The notes under the pieces were generated by a model, which saw only the letters and a list, made by a program, of their open reading frames with translations, made no database searches and was not told the origin of the DNA. A stretch of 64,000 nt of DNA from Hansfordia pulvinata (lineage: Eukaryota > Ascomycota > Sordariomycetes > Xylariales). Shown here piece by piece: positions 44,279-55,047 of this stretch (position 1 is its first letter; the number at the start of each line of letters is the position of its first letter). The DNA is taken from positions 1 to 64,000 of the forward strand of contig BJKQ01000018.1 of the NCBI GenBank assembly GCA_006538405.1, given 5' to 3'. Made by a program: the position numbers and the translations under genes.

Positions 44279-46159
44279 CTAGTCGTCAAACGTGATCTTC
44301 GTGCCCTTCTGCGTCATGTCGACGTCCTTGAAGAAGGCGCCGTACGTGCCGTGGGCCTTCTTCTTGACCGTCGTGCCGAACTTCATGAGGTCTTCCGGAA
44401 CCGGCTGGCCGGCTTGCTTGAGGATGTTGATCAATCTGGAGGAGACGGTTAGCATTAAGGGTTCCAACTCGGCGAGTCACACTGTTGTTGTCTGGAGAAT
44501 CCGGAGAAGAAAACAAACTTACTCTCCAGAATGCGACTTGTCGTGCTCGGTAAAGAGCGTGATGGCGTGGCCCGTCTTGCCGGCACGCCCAGTGCGGCCG
44601 ATGCGGTGGACATAGTCCTCAATCGTGAGTGGGAAGGTGCAGTTGACAACGAGCTTGACCTCGGGGATGTCGAGGCCGCGGGCGGCAACGTCGGTGGCGA
44701 CGAGGATGGGCGTCTCGCCCTTCTTGAAGGCCTCGAGGCTGCGGGTGCGCTGCTCCTGGCGCAGGTCGCCGTGGATGCCGCCGACGCTGAGGCCGCGCTG
44801 CTGCAGGAAGCCCTCGACGCGGGTGGCCTCCTTCTTGTAGAGACAGAAGACGAGGATGCGCTCGCCGCGGGGCTGCGCCTTGAGGATCTGCAGCAGGCGC
44901 TGCTCCTTGGCGCGCGCGTCGACGACCTCGACCTTCTGGTCGATGCGCGTGTTGGCCTGCAGGTCGCCGCTGGCGTTGCCGCCGATCTGGATCCTGACGG
45001 GCGTCACCATGAAGGTCAGCGCCAGCGCCTGCACGCTCTGCGGCCACGTCGCCGTGTACATGAGCGTCTGGCGCTTGTCCTTGGGCGGCGCGGCGCCCAG
45101 GATGCGCTTGATGTCCTCCTCGAACCCCTTGTCCAGCATGCGGTCGGCCTCGTCGAGGACGACGAAGAGCGCCGCGTCGAGCCGGATGGCTCCCTCCTCG
45201 AGGAAGTCCTTGAGGCGGCCCGGGGTGGCGACGATGATGTCGGCGCGGCGCAGCAGGCTGCGCTGCTCGTCCTTGGACGCGCCGCCGTATACGCACACGG
45301 TCCGCAGGCCCACCATGTCGCCCAGCCGCGAGAGCTGCTCGTTGGTCTGCATGGCCAGCTCGCGCGTGGGCGAGACGACGACGGCGCGGATGCGCCCGCC
45401 ACCGGGCGGCGGCGCGTGTGCCAGCGCTGCCGTGACCAGCGGCACGCCGAAGCCGAGCGTCTTGCCGGAGCCCGTCTCGGCGACGCCGACAATGTCGCGG
45501 CCCGCCAGGCCAAAGGGCCACGAGGCCGCCTGGATGGGCGTGGGGGCCTTGAAGCCGCCGAACGGCGACTTGGCCGTCAGCGCCGACGTGGGCAGGTGGG
45601 TGAACTGCAGGATGGGCCGCAGGGGCCGGTCGGACAGCGGGTCGGTGACGGTGATCTCGTGGGTGCTGAGGAAGCTGGTGATCTCGGACTGGGCCACGGC
45701 GGCCAGCGCGCTGGACTGCTCGTAGGCGCCCGAGGCCACGGCCACGGTGGTGGTGGCCGCGCCGTTGCTCAAATCGGCGGTCGAGACGACGTCGACGGTC
45801 TCGGCGCCATCCTTGGCCTTCTTGTCCTTCTTGCTCTTCTTGTCTTTCTTGTCCTTCTTGGGCTTGGACTCGGATTCCGCGTTGGCGGTCTCATCGGCCT
45901 TGTCGTCGTCGGCGGCGGCGTGCTTCTTGTCCTTCTTGTCCTTCTTTTCCCTCTTCTCCTTCTTGTCTTTCTTCTGCTTCTTTTCCTTGGGCTTCTCCTC
46001 CTCGTCCGCGCTTGCCGGTGCGGCGGCGGCAGCTGTCTCGGGCGCCGCGCTCTCGGGCTCTGCGGACTTGTCCTTCTTGCTCTTCTTGTCCTTCTTGGAC
46101 TTCTTGCGCGGCAGGGTCGCCTCCTCGACCTCGGGGTCGTCGAGCCTGTGCTTCGACAT
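44279..46159 (-). CDS. DBP3: ATP-dependent RNA helicase DBP3 (DEAD-box, ribosome biogenesis)
   Basis: Two exons, 44523-46159 and 44279-44435, giving 597 aa. It acts in the nucleolus in pre-rRNA processing for the 60S subunit. The N-terminal 120 residues are a Lys/Asp/Glu-rich tail with many KKDKK units. The helicase core has [10 protein letters not shown] (Q motif), AETGSGKT (about 229), PTRELA, TPGR, DEAD (about 336), TAT (in MYTATWPQ, the Dbp2/Dbp3 style), [12 protein letters not shown] and HRIGRTGR (about 520). The C-terminus [15 protein letters not shown] with KITFDD identifies Dbp3 rather than Dbp2. It is convergent with RFT1, with 154 bp between stop codons. Confidence 0.95.
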
Positions 46160-47080
46160 TGTTGAGTTTGGCCGTGCAGAGGGGAGAGGGCAGGGGTTGA
46201 GCAGGAACGGGTGGGCGCTGGCTGAGCAATTGGTCGCGCTGGGGTGATGTCTTATGCCAGGCGGCGATAAGGCGACGGAACGATTGCCCAAGGAAAAAAA
46301 GAAAAAGTCCCAGCCAGTTAGCCGATAAGATAAGAGAACCCCCCGCCACCGAAACTCGAGCCCGCCGGCCGGAGGCGCTAACTCGGGCGCTAAACGCCAG
46401 CCCGCCTACGAGTACAGCCCCGTCTTCAGGCCGGATCTACTGCTGGCAGCAGAAATGATGGATGCACCCAGTTGCCAACCTACCGCATCGTCGTGACAAG
46501 GCCAGAAGTTGCTTGGAAGTATAACACACGGCCATTGTCGAATTGCAATAGTGTCCTCGCACACACAGTACTGGGTCAGTGTGCATTGACCAGAACGGTT
46601 GCTGCTTTGACGCCATTTTCACGGGTTCTCAGAATGGCAACGGAGATATCTCCATGTAAATTGTAATGGCCTGTCAGTGTTGATCACCATCAGCTGACTG
46701 TGAGTGAGTGGCAAGCAGCGTGGTTTCGTTGCAAATGACTTTTTGTCGATGCTTGGGTTGTGGCCAACAGCACGAACACACCCGCGGTGACTTGCAGCGA
46801 CTGTCAGAGAGGCCATCTCACGGGGGGCGGGATGGTCTGTTTGCATGACTGGTTTTCCGTTCGTACACCGAGGTCCTCCATCAAGGCAGAAGCGTGAGTG
46901 GTGATATGGATCTCGCCCGAACGCACAAAGAAGTTCTTGATAAAATCAGCGGATGCCTCTCCCACGAGACTTTCTCCTCCCTTGCAGCATCAGCTCTGCA
47001 CCCGACCTTTGATCCTGAAAAGCTGTGAGCCCCAACCCCTCTTCGTTCACTGCTGCACTGGGAAATTTGGCTGTCAGGAG
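46160..47080. other. Intergenic
   Basis: The Dbp3 promoter and the upstream region of a secreted protein gene. No other gene is recognised. Frames over 46881-47486 (minus) are antisense to the next gene and featureless. Confidence 0.5.
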
Positions 47081-47673
47081 ATGCACGTGGCTTTGATCCT
47101 CCAAGCCCTCCTCGGCACGAGCATGGCGCTTGGTCGCCCGATGCCCGCAAGTCAGCAGAACAACGGCGGCGCCGCCAGCCTTTCCCCGCGCCACACATTC
47201 CTGTCAAGCCCGCCCCAAGTGAACCCTCCATTCGTCCCCAGAGGTGAGTACCCGCCAGTCGTGAGGCCGCGAATGACGGGGCCGAACACCGTGCTGTGTC
47301 AAAGCGCTTTTCCGAGAACCTTAAGAGAACCACTGTCGCGATCAACTGGCTCTTAAAGCACAAAGAAGAGTTCTTCGCCGGCACGTGGTCAAAGCGGCGG
47401 GATGCAGCGCTCATCGCAGCGCGCCGATTCGGCTTTGTGGACGACGACGACGTGGCGGAGTACCGGGCCATGTTCTCTAAACACAAGCCGGCGGTTTCTT
47501 ATGTGGCACAGGCCGAGCAGAGCTTTGGCCGAGGTGGCATTCAGGCCTTGTCTGACTTGCTGGATTCCAACGACAAACTTCTGAGCGGGATCGACCCCGC
47601 AAAGATCAATGACACGAGCGAGTCAAGAGAATATCGCGCTGATGTTCGCGCTGATGTCACGGATTCGGTTTGA
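47081..47673 (+). CDS. Putative secreted protein, unknown function (splice uncertain)
   Basis: The ATG at 47081 opens a signal-peptide-like start (MHVALILQALLGTSMALG) and a Pro/Ser-rich stretch. The 3' part, in frame from 47305 to the stop at 47671-47673, is a well-behaved helical region (RFSENLKRTTVAINWLLKHKEEFF, then RRDAALIAARRFGFVDDDDVAEY). An acceptor at CAAAG/47305 is clear. The best donor (GTGAGT at 47244) is in the wrong phase; in-phase alternatives are GTGAAC at 47219 and GTGAGG at 47261 (44-bp intron). So the gene model is unsettled, or one base is wrong. No family is recognised. Confidence 0.5.
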
Positions 47674-48146
47674 GCTGGGACTATTACCGGCTCCGGCTGC
47701 TCCCGAAAAACACTGTAGCATTAGCTAGAAAAAAAGACCGCCCTGTGCTTCAGAAATTCCGTTTTCGTAACGACTAGCTAGACTCGACTCCAGGGTAAAC
47801 AATATCCTATGGGATTCAAGCGCGGATAGATCGATTTTCGGACGACCGAAGCGTTTTGAACTGAGTCTTTCACCCATTCACAGTACCGACGATACGATAG
47901 ACAGTTGGGTCGTAGGGACCCGTGGGCGGATGAGGATCAAGAAGTTTCTGCACGGGCGTGCAAGCAAGTGGGTGATCACCAATCACACTTGGCGTGTTTA
48001 AGTAATAAACGGGTTCAACCTTACAGGCCTTCTTCTGTAACATTCTTCCCCAGGGAGACATTTGCCGTGGAAGTGCACCAATCGCATCATTTCAAAGGCG
48101 TTCGCAGATTCGGGATCCATCCTGTGTGTACAGCAGACCACATAAC
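47674..48146. other. Intergenic, convergent 3' ends
   Basis: Between two convergent secreted-protein genes. No RNA or coding feature is seen. Confidence 0.55.
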
Positions 48147-49160
48147 CTAAATTGAACCCTTCAGCTTTCGCCATGCGGCGCGAACGGTGCCAACTTTCAA
48201 GTTTTCCTCGGTGCCAGCTTTCGAGTCTTCCTTCTTCCCCCCCTCCGGTGATTCTCCATGGTAGACATTCTCTTCTTGAGCATAGTGCCCAACCACCTTC
48301 CTGACAGTGACCTGTTGCTCTGCCATCATCAACACTATCTTTTGTAGCGTCTTCCCGCCCATCGAGGAGTTTTCAAGTTTGACCAACTCTTTCGCGAACT
48401 CAACCTCCTCTGTCACCGCCTTCCACGCCTTCTCGTTGGACCTTTCGACAACGTGGCGCTGTGAAAAATCTGCCTCTCCAAAAATCTTTCCATAGGAGTT
48501 TCCGAGCTCTTTCAGGATACTCTGGAGTTCTTCGCTCAGGTCTGTCTGCTCGTCCTCCCTTTTTTCCTCCTCGAATTCAACCCAGCCCAGGCCGTCCTGG
48601 ATGGTGAGCCGTTCCTCGCCCTCGGGGGTGCTCTGCTCCATGAGCTGCGGCCACATGAGGCTCACCAGGTCGGCGGGCGAGTACTTGGGCTTGGTAGGGA
48701 TGACCGGCTTAAAAGAGAGCGCCAGATTCTTGCTTTTGGGGAATGACCCAGACCCTCCCTCCCCCATCTCCATTGTCAGATACCGGTATTCCCGGTTGTA
48801 GCCCGTGTAGGCCAACTGCTTCGCCTCTTCCAGGCTCACCACTTGGCCCTCAGTCCACTGCTTTTTCTCTTCCACCTCGCCGTCGTGCAGGGTCTTCGCG
48901 TCCGAGGGCCTCACGCCCTCGGCATGCAGCAGAAAGCGCTCCTCGCCGTGCTCCCATGCAAACGGCTTTCTCTGGTTTGTGACGTACATGACTTTGTTTT
49001 GTTTCATACTGTTCAGCGTCTCCTTGTGTTTACTCAGGAAGTCGAAGCCCCGGCTCTCGAGCACACTGGTCGTCGCCTTCTCTAGGGGAGCGGCGCGCGT
49101 GACGCTGGGCGCAAGGCTCAGCAGAGTCGCGGACAGGCCATGGGCGAGTGACAGCTTCAT
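48147..49160 (-). CDS. Secreted protein of unknown function, 337 aa
   Basis: Single exon from the ATG at 49160. Residues 1-23 form a signal peptide (MKLSLAHGLSATLLSLAPSVTRA). The mature protein is charged and Glu/Lys-rich, apparently without Cys, and mostly helical by composition: EGQVVSLEEAKQLAYTGYNREYRYLTME, a central acidic patch (EFEEEKREDEQTDLSEE) and a helix KAVTEEVEFAKELVKLENSS. The tail (KKEDSKAGTEENLKVG) is polar. I recognise no family. A (TTC)n microsatellite (49193-49226) lies just upstream in the 5' flank. The early block GFDFLSKHKETL loosely recalls WLLKHKEEFF of the neighbouring secreted protein, but this is not enough to claim relationship. Confidence 0.75.
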   Translation of the reverse strand: MKLSLAHGLSATLLSLAPSVTRAAPLEKATTSVLESRGFDFLSKHKETLNSMKQNKVMYVTNQRKPFAWEHGEERFLLHAEGVRPSDAKTLHDGEVEEKKQWTEGQVVSLEEAKQLAYTGYNREYRYLTMEMGEGGSGSFPKSKNLALSFKPVIPTKPKYSPADLVSLMWPQLMEQSTPEGEERLTIQDGLGWVEFEEEKREDEQTDLSEELQSILKELGNSYGKIFGEADFSQRHVVERSNEKAWKAVTEEVEFAKELVKLENSSMGGKTLQKIVLMMAEQQVTVRKVVGHYAQEENVYHGESPEGGKKEDSKAGTEENLKVGTVRAAWRKLKGSI

Positions 49161-49192
49161 GTCGGCGTTTTCGAAGGTGTACCTTGTGATTA

Positions 49193-49226
49193 TCTTCTTC
49201 TTATTCTTCTTCTTCTTCTTCTTCTC
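49193..49226. repeat. (TTC)n microsatellite
   Basis: About 11 TTC units with one TTA interruption, located 33 nt upstream of the ATG at 49160, so probably in the 5' UTR or core promoter of that gene (GAA units on its coding strand). Confidence 0.9.
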
Positions 49227-49635
49227 GAATTCTTTCCTGTTCTTGTCTGTCTGGGGAGAGCAAACGATGCGAACCCTTGTTGTGACACGTTGGAACAGAC
49301 CGTTTACGAGATCCGGCGCAATGGGGGTGGAGGCGGCATGGATTGGTGATTTGGGAGCATAAAGGTAAACGTAAGCCGTGCGGCGGCGCCCTTGATATAT
49401 GGGCTTCCAGTCCTTGCTTCGCGCTGGTGGAGGGAGTGAGTCCTGCAGTTCACCTAATCATTCGCGGCGCTCCTCAGGTTCCATTGCGGCGTCGTAGTGC
49501 TGGTAATCGCCGAAGCCGATACGGCCTTACGGGACCCTACGAGGTGCATCGGCCTCTCCGTAGGGCTAGGTTTATTCAATCTTCTCAATCCTTGTTTACC
49601 TGGTTCTATCGTGTTCACCGTTGCCGGCAGAGCGA

Positions 49636-49687
49636 ACACGGCAGTTGTTGGCTGCGAGGCGACACGGCAGTTGTTGGCTGTGAGGCG
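49636..49687. repeat. 26-bp tandem duplication
   Basis: Two adjacent 26-bp units beginning ACACGGCAGTTGTTGGCTG differ at one base (C or T). No gene context. Confidence 0.85.
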
Positions 49688-50410
49688 GCAAGACAGTCAA
49701 GTGGAGCGGCTGGAGCCTGGAATCGATTCTTCCCCTGTTGACACGTCCACCGGACCCTTAGCTTTTTACCTCGCCGTGTATCTTTTTGCCTTTTATGAAG
49801 GACTTTGCACATCTTTCCGGGATCGCCGGGCTTGCCAAGACCCCCTCAATAGAAGCAACGTGCATCATTGTCTAATCCCGATCATGCTCGGGTCTGGCAT
49901 CTGCGCCTTTTTGCATCGTCTCAAACCCTGCACAAACCATGAACTTGCTCATACGACGCCCGCGCCATGGTGCTTATGCCAGAGTGTTCTCGGAGTTTCC
50001 CTCAAATCTTACCTTTGGAGCTCAAGGCTCATATTGATGGTCTCCTCACGGAGCCTGCAGTCGGATACCTAACTTCTTCATATTCCGGGTCCTCGAGCGT
50101 AGCCTTGAAGGTAGGATGAGGTTCACTTGTTGAATTGAGGTCCGCTTCACGGCGGCCGTAATGGCAAACCAATCCCCGATCGGCGAACTTGGGACGTGGC
50201 GCACCGGCGACACCCTGGTGAACAGCGCCACGGGGTCAAGGCACCGGCTCCCATCGACGCCACAGGGGCTAGGCAACCAACCATACTATACCCCCACAAG
50301 ACCTTTTCTTGATCACTGGCTAGGGTATGACCACATCGTGAAAGTCTTGATCCGTCACATTATGATACATATATACAATATCTACTACCTCACCAGTACA
50401 GTCCAGCCTA

Positions 50411-52423
50411 TTTGGCCAGGAAGCGCTGGAAGGCCTCCTGCTCAATGACGACGTTGCCGACCGCGCGCAGTTTCTTGCGGCCTTCCTTTTGCTTCTCCAG
50501 AAGCTTCTTGCGCCGCGTGATATCCGAGGCGTGCAGCTTGGCGAGGACGTCCTTGCGGAAGGGCTTGATGGTCTCGCGGGCAATGACCTTCTTGCCGACG
50601 GCGGCCTGGATGACCACCTCGAACATCTGGCGCTGGACGTGCTCCTTGAACTTGGAGACCCATTGGCGCGCCAGGCGCTCGACCTGAGAGTGGTGCACGA
50701 CGCGCGAGATGGCGTCGACGGCCTCCTTGTTGACCAGCAGCTGCAGTTTGACCAGCCGGCTTTCCTGCCATCCGGCGTCTTCGTAGTCGAGCGAGGCGTA
50801 GCCCTTAGTCGCGCCCTTGAGCTTGCCAAATAAGTCGTCCACCAGCTGCGCCGTGGGGATCTTGTACTTGAGGATGACCTGCTGTCCGTGGAAGACCTCG
50901 ATACTGATTTGCTGACCGCGGTTGGCCTCGCACAGCTCGATCGCGCGCCCAATGTACTCGTCAGGCATGGTCATGGTGGCGGTGACGTACGGCTCGTAGA
51001 AGGTGGCGGCGCGGCCCTTGTGGTCCTCGGGCTCCGGGAAGGCGGCCGGCGTCTGGCACAGCGTCTCCTTTCCATCCGCCCAGACAATCTTCGTCTGGAC
51101 GGCGGGCTCGGTGATGATGATGCTGGCCCCGTGCTCCTGGCGCAGACGGTCCTGGAAGACGGAGCAGTGCAGACTGCCGAGGAAGCCGAGGCGCCAACCA
51201 GCGCCCAGAGCCTCGGAGTGGTCCTTGAAGAGGGTGATGCTGCGGTCGTTGAGGGCGAGCTGGCTGATGCTGTCCGCCAGGCGCGAGTAGTCGCTTGGGT
51301 CGGTAGGGAAGGCAGACACGAAAACCATGGGCTTGGGCTCCTCGAAGCCCGGGTAAGGGTCCACGAGGGCCTCGGAGCCGGCTCTTGTGAAAGTGTCGCC
51401 AATTTTTGCGTCCTGGATCTTCTTCATGCCTGGGTTGAAGAAGATGTAGCCGACCTGACCGGCGCGCAGGACGGTCTGGGACACCTGGAGGGGGTAGCGA
51501 ATGCCGACCTCCCCCACTGTGTACTTGAGGCCAGTGGCGAAACTGTAAAGTGTATCGCCGGCACGGACGGTACCGTCGAAGAGACGCACGAGGCATACGA
51601 CGCCGCGAAAACTGTCGTACCAGGAGTCCACGAGCAGCATGCGGAGGGGTTTGGATACGATGCCAACCGGGGCGGGGATGTTTTCGACAACGGCCGGAAG
51701 CAACTTGGCAACGTTCAGGCCGCTCTTTGCGCTAACGCCGATAGCAGTGGTCGCATCAAGCTCAAAGGTAGACTCGAGCTGCTCGAGGACACGAGGGACG
51801 TCGGCGGCTTTCATGTCGATCTTGTTGACCACGGGGAGGATTTTGAGGCCCTCGGCGAAGGCGAGGTAGAAGTTTGCGACGGTTTGCGCCTGGATGCCCT
51901 GGCTCGCATCTACGAGCAAGAGGGCGCCGCCGCAACTGGCATAGGATCGAGTCACCTCTGCGCGGAAGTCGACGTGGCCAGGGGTGTCGACGAGGTGCAG
52001 GAGGTAGTCGAGGCCGTTGTGGTTGTAGATCATAGAGCAGGTCTGGGCCTTGACGGTAATGCCGCGCTCGCGTTCGACCTCGAGGGTGTCAAGAATCTGC
52101 CGGTGGGCACCGAGAGACGTGATGGTGCCGGTGATTTCGAGCAGGCGGTCGGACAGAGTGGATTTGCCATGGTCGATGTGGGCGACGATGCAGAAGTTGC
52201 GAAAGCGTTCGATGGGGATGGCGGCGATGCGGCGCTCAAGGTCCGTCATACCGGTACCTTTGGGCGTGCTATAAGGACGACATATCGGCGCATTGTGGGA
52301 GCGCGGACGGGGCCGGCAGAAGCGCAGCCAACGTGGGCTATGAGAGGCGGCCGGGGCCTGAGAAAGGGCGTGACGAAGGCATGGTCGCGCGAGGAGGGAT
52401 GTCAGATCCAGACTGGCACCCAT
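50411..52423 (-). CDS. GUF1: Mitochondrial translation factor GUF1 (LepA/EF4 family GTPase)
   Basis: Single exon, about 671 aa. Guf1 is the mitochondrial LepA/EF4 homologue, a ribosome-bound GTPase that supports mitochondrial translation. Residues 1-57 form an Arg/Ser-rich presequence. The GTPase domain has the P-loop AHIDHGKS (81-88), the switch region [16 protein letters not shown] (about 145) and NKID. The LepA-specific C-terminal domain follows, with [24 protein letters not shown] and the end RFLAK. The start at 52423 includes the transit peptide; MTDLERR (residue 59) would lose it. Confidence 0.96.
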
Positions 52424-52960
52424 TCATACGACTGCTCCGGTGGGAAAAGGGGAACGGAGCAGATGATTCGGCATGAAGGAAGAAGGGGAGGGGGGTGTGA
52501 CAGGTTCGGGGCGCGGGGATTCAAGGTGAGGCTGCGGTGCTGCTGGGAAGTTGGCGTCGCAAGACTGACGATGAGGTTGACTTCTCGTATTATCGATAAG
52601 ACCCTGGATGGAATTGTTGCACGCGACCGACGCGTCCAGGCCGCCCGACGCCCAGTGGATATAGCACCATGGGGTCTGCTAGAAGCACTGAATGGAGGGG
52701 TACCCATCCGATGCGCTGCAGCTGGGTTCAGGGCTGGGGGCCGCGGGCAGTAGGTAACCGCCCCGGCCGCCCACTGGCTGCCTACTACAGCACCGCCGCA
52801 CGGATGCGAATAGCGTCAACCTGGCCCTCGTGCTGCTCCCGTCGTCTGCCCGCTTCTCTCTACAACCCCTATGTGAACTGGCCTTGCGTGGCCTCTTTTG
52901 ACTTGGCTCCCCTCCAAGACCCATACATCAACAGCCTTACGCACCCCTCGCCCCTGCACC
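52424..52960. promoter_or_regulatory. Divergent promoter region GUF1/MAD2
   Basis: 537 bp between the divergent start codons of GUF1 and MAD2, so a shared promoter region. No TATA box is evident, consistent with housekeeping promoters. Confidence 0.6.
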
Positions 52961-53864
52961 ATGGCGTCGGCCCCGGCGCCAGACAAGGACAAGTCTAAGG
53001 TCCACAAGCTGTCTCTCAAGGGCAGCTCCAAGCTCGTCTCCGAGTTTGTGCGTCTCCCAGCTTGCAGTCTCATGCCAACAGAGACATGACCGCCGCTGAC
53101 ATCAGCCTCGTCTTTTCTGGCGTCTCTTTCCAGTTCCAATATTCCATACATACCATTCTGTAGGCTCCATCCCGCGTGCGACGCGAGGCGAATGCCGATA
53201 CTGACCTCCTCTCAGCTTCCAGCGCGGCGTCTACCCAGCCGAAGACTTCACAGCGTGTGTAATTTCCCCCAACTCTCGTCATCATCATACACTAAGCCTC
53301 CTCCTCAGCGTCAAGAAGTATGGCCTGAACATGCTCGTGTCGGCCGACGACCAGGTCAAGGCCTACATCAAGAAGATCATGTCCCAGCTCGACAAGTGGA
53401 TGCAGCACGGCAAGATCAGCAAGCTTGTCATAGTCATCACCGACAAGGATACGGGGGAGCACGTCGAGCGCTGGCAGTTTGACGTCCAGATCTTCAACAA
53501 CAAGAGCTCCAAGTCGTCGTCGAAGACGGCGTCTTCGTCCTCGACCCAGCAGCAAGAGAACGCGCAGCCCTCCTCGGCGTCCAACACGGCCTCGCCGGAC
53601 CCCTCCAAGACAGAGGCCGAGATCCAGTCCGAGATTGCCGCCCTGTTCCGCCAGATCACCGCCTCCGTCACCTTCCTGCCCCAGCTGTCGGGTGAGTGCA
53701 CCTTCAATGTTCTGGTCTATGCCGACGCCGACAGCGACGTCCCCGTCGAGTGGGGCGACAGCGACGCCAAGGAGATTGTGAACGGCGAGAAGGTCCAGCT
53801 GCGCGGGTTCAGCACCAGCAACCACCGCGTCGAAACCCTGGTGAGCTACCGGCTCGGCGAATAG
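52961..53864 (+). CDS. MAD2: Spindle assembly checkpoint protein MAD2 (HORMA domain)
   Basis: Four exons: 52961-53047, 53134-53159 (26 nt), 53216-53254 (39 nt) and 53309-53864, giving 235 aa. Mad2 binds Mad1 at unattached kinetochores and then Cdc20 to inhibit the anaphase-promoting complex. The spliced start reads SLKGSSKLVSEFFQYSIHTIL, then FQRGVYPAEDFTAVKKYGL and NMLVSADDQVKAYIKKIM, the diagnostic HORMA opening. The second half has WQFDVQIFN, ITASVTFLPQL, FNVLVYAD and the C-terminal safety-belt region. Between them lies an insertion of about 40 residues rich in Ser/Gln (KSSSKTASSSSTQQQ), absent from yeast and human Mad2. The two micro-exons are supported by exact phase and motif continuity. 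Confidence 0.95.
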
Positions 53865-55047
53865 AGGAGCCGGCAGACGAGCAGACATCGGATGTCCAAG
53901 GCTGCAATGCGAGCCACGCGCTATTCGATTCCAAATTCCATACAGATCCCTAGAGTCCAGAATAGGTGTAACCATCATCGATCGCAGCTCGGCAAGTGGC
54001 TTTGCAGTACCAATTCCGATCCCGTTGCTGATGGGTAATCCTGCCGTAAATCTACGGGCACTCAAGCACGATGGCTTGTCGGAAGGAGTGATAGAGGTAC
54101 TGAGACATTCCCCCTCTGCATATTGAAAGGACCGAGTCCAGTGTGAAGGTACGATTGACGTTCGTTTGAGGGTGAATGGGACAACGTTGTCAAGAGGCAA
54201 TGGGGGTGATACGACTTTGCACCAACCCAAACAAAAAATGAAGTGGAATTTCCCAGGCTCTATTACGCAGAGCTGGAGATAGCGGCCCGAAACTACGGTA
54301 GGCTGAGGCTGTCTCCCGAGCGTGAAAGAACTGTTGTGAGGCGCCTCGCGCGCACCCAGGGACCAGGTCAAGCCCAGCGCCTTAATAAAAGCGGGAACTC
54401 GTGGGCAGCGCAAGCGCGGCCTGTTAGCTTGCGCACTGGAGATATGATTAAGAGCGGGCTTTTGGGCGAATGACGATGATTCATCAAAAGAAGCATCATA
54501 GCATCGCACGACATTGATGCCACCTCCGCCCACTCCGAGCCGCCCCGCCGTCAAGATTCCGAGCTGACCACGCAGGACGGCTCGCATCAGGACGCCCACG
54601 TGCGGACAGCTCAAGAGGCGTTTCTGAAAAAAGGCATGTTAGACGAGGCAGTCTGCACCATTCCAGCCAATGACAGCATCCCCCAACGGCCTCTTGCATC
54701 ACGAGCGCTCGTATGAACAAGCGCCGTCACTTATACCGCTGCAGCGAGCGATCCACTTCCTTGAGGTATACACGACGCCGAATTCAATCTGTAGCCGTCG
54801 TCAATCCTCGCGGTCCATGAGTGACGACCAGCCGGCCGGGTCCGCCATTCAATCAACACGCCTTTTGGCCACTTTCCATTCAATGAGTCTGCTACAGGGA
54901 ACGAACAAACAGACATTGGCAGCCACCAACCAACCCAAGCACCACCTGGCAGCCGTGTGGCATATCGCCTCTTCTTGACGCCCGTTCTCCGCCATTCTCA
55001 TCCACACAACCAAACCCCCCGCCCTCCAGCGAGGAGATAGATCTATC
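53865..55047. other. Intergenic
   Basis: MAD2 3' flank and carotenoid oxygenase promoter. Open frames here have no recognisable feature. A C/A-rich leader (cacacaaccaaacccccc) precedes the start at 55048. Confidence 0.5.

Larger units (their letters stand above)
49161..50409. other. Intergenic with microsatellite and short repeat
   Basis: No gene is recognised. It contains a (TTC)n tract at 49193-49226 and a 26-bp tandem repeat at 49636-49687. The 576-nt open frame at 49497-50072 (plus) crosses the repeat and has no supporting feature. Confidence 0.5.

Noticed and set aside
44531..46165. 544-codon plus-strand frame opposite DBP3
   Set aside because: Shadow of the helicase; the Leu-rich low-complexity end is the antisense of the Lys-rich tail.
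50888..52753. 621-codon plus-strand frame opposite GUF1
   Set aside because: Mirror of the GUF1 coding sequence; GUF1 motifs are unmistakable on the minus strand.
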